Source: Xanthobacteraceae bacterium
GTDB lineage: Bacteria > Pseudomonadota > Alphaproteobacteria > Rhizobiales > Xanthobacteraceae
Reading direction: 5' to 3'
DNA: 6,157 nt
Assembly: GCA_030043175.1 (NCBI GenBank)
Contig: JASHYD010001385.1
Span: 1 to 6,157 of the forward strand
A program made the position numbers and the translations under genes. Positions 5,729-6,157 of the stretch are shown here, in pieces (within the stretch, counting starts at the first letter, position 1; each line of letters opens with the position of its first letter). The notes beneath the pieces were generated by a model that saw nothing but the letters and a program-made list of their open reading frames with translations, did no database searches and had not been told where the DNA came from.

Positions 5729-6040
5729 ATGTCCTCTCGGCCACCCAGCGAACGGGCTATATCTGGAAAAACGGGTATTCCTCAATGCATACTCGCTATA
5801 GTGTTTCTTATAGCCTGTGTCACCTTGCCGGCCATCGGCGGCGGCGCCGGCATTGCCGCCGCCATCGCCGCGCGGCCCACTGCCGGCCAAAGGGGATGCG
5901 GCAGGGGCACGATTGTCGTTTGCCCGATCCATGTCGGGAAACCACCCAGCCAGCGCCTTGAGCTCGCCCTCTTTCCGTTTTGGATAGCGCGGGGCGTGAA
6001 ATCGCAAACCACGGTGGATGGGGTTAGCGATGAACACTGA
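5729..6040 (+). CDS. Possible small membrane protein, unrecognised
   Basis: An open frame of 103 residues with a hydrophobic segment at about 20-48 (ILAIVFLIACVTLPAIGGGA, then GIAAAIAA), where third positions are almost all G or C. After that come a Gly/Arg-rich linker and a tail without clear pattern. The ATG at 5729 has no ribosome binding site; GTG at 5801 is the alternative. ATG at 5785 lies at the right place but in a neighbouring frame, so the start may be frame-shifted. The end overlaps the start of the next gene by 11 bases, an arrangement seen in coupled genes. The minus strand is also open here, so this call is weak. Confidence 0.3.
   Translation: MSSRPPSERAISGKTGIPQCILAIVFLIACVTLPAIGGGAGIAAAIAARPTAGQRGCGRGTIVVCPIHVGKPPSQRLELALFPFWIARGVKSQTTVDGVSDEH
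5837..5863. repeat. GC triplet inverted repeat
   Basis: GGCGGCGGC (5837-5845) and GCCGCCGCC (5855-5863) are exact inverted copies around a 9-base centre. In the plus frame they encode Gly and Ala runs after the hydrophobic segment, so the repeat may be only a result of codon use. It could still form a stable hairpin. Confidence 0.35.
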
Positions 6041-6157
6041 CACCAGTCGTCAGGATGATCTTGATCCGGACGACCTCGAAGGTCTTGCCGCAAGCCTTGA
6101 TCACTTAAGGCTGTGGTGCGAGCAAGAGGAGCCGGCGACAGTTCCGCCGGGTAACTA
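6030..6157 (+). CDS. Small acidic protein, runs to the right edge
   Basis: ATG at 6030 with GGGG six bases upstream opens a frame of 42 codons that reaches the last bases of the window, where a TA begins the next codon; a stop may lie just outside. The product reads MNTDTSRQDDLDPDDLEGLA, then ASLDHLRLWCEQEEPATVPP and Gly-Asn. It is strongly acidic with a leucine-spaced amphipathic helix (LEGLAASLDHLRLW), typical of a small soluble protein with a helical protein-binding face. No family is recognised. The start overlaps the end of the preceding plus-strand frame by 11 bases, so the two could be coupled. Confidence 0.55.
   Translation, partial: MNTDTSRQDDLDPDDLEGLAASLDHLRLWCEQEEPATVPPGN

Noticed and set aside
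5660..6043. A minus-strand frame of 127 codons containing MDRANDNRAP
   Set aside because: The motif ANDN is seen in some alphaproteobacterial small proteins, but the frame starts inside the well-supported plus-strand start at 6030 and covers the 39-residue gene in another frame.

Overview
The window reads as an accessory region of an alphaproteobacterial chromosome, most likely Bradyrhizobium or a close relative (Nitrobacter, Rhodopseudomonas, Afipia). This is inferred from the ISNCY-type transposase, a secreted DUF1236 protein, a CHASE3 hybrid kinase flanked by single receivers, and GC-rich codon use. No rRNA, tRNA or CRISPR array was seen.

Layout. Positions 1-294 (minus) carry the N-terminal third or less of an IS transposase that runs out of the window. 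Behind its start lies an AT-rich island (351-520, about 24% G+C by hand count) with short palindromes and no gene. The main block follows, on the minus strand and transcribed from high to low coordinates: a single-domain response regulator (3466-3089), a CHASE3-HisKA-HATPase-REC hybrid histidine kinase (3086-1248) starting two bases after the regulator's stop, and after a 307-bp gap a third receiver (940-623). The third receiver ends before the conserved lysine and last helix, on the side facing the AT-rich island and the IS.

Upstream of this block is a run of small genes. There is a 57-residue protein (4110-3937, minus) with a hairpin just after its stop, then a strong hairpin (4150-4173), then a secreted DUF1236 protein (4649-4233, minus) preceded by a possible EcfG-type stress promoter. 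From about 4880 to 5600 the DNA looks like a mosaic: coding-like stretches face opposite ways and none has a clean start. A 39-codon gene (5724-5605, minus) follows; its product appears to continue in another frame for 22 more residues. At the right edge a small acidic protein (6030 to the edge, plus) begins with a good ribosome binding site.

How it fits together. The regulator-kinase pair is probably one translationally coupled phosphorelay: an extracytoplasmic or membrane stimulus sensed by CHASE3, autophosphorylation at His250, and transfer to the kinase's own receiver (Asp542) and/or the separate receiver (Asp52). No receiver here has a DNA-binding domain, so the output lies elsewhere. 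The DUF1236 protein and the small proteins fit a stress or envelope accessory set, but no direct link to the kinase is visible.
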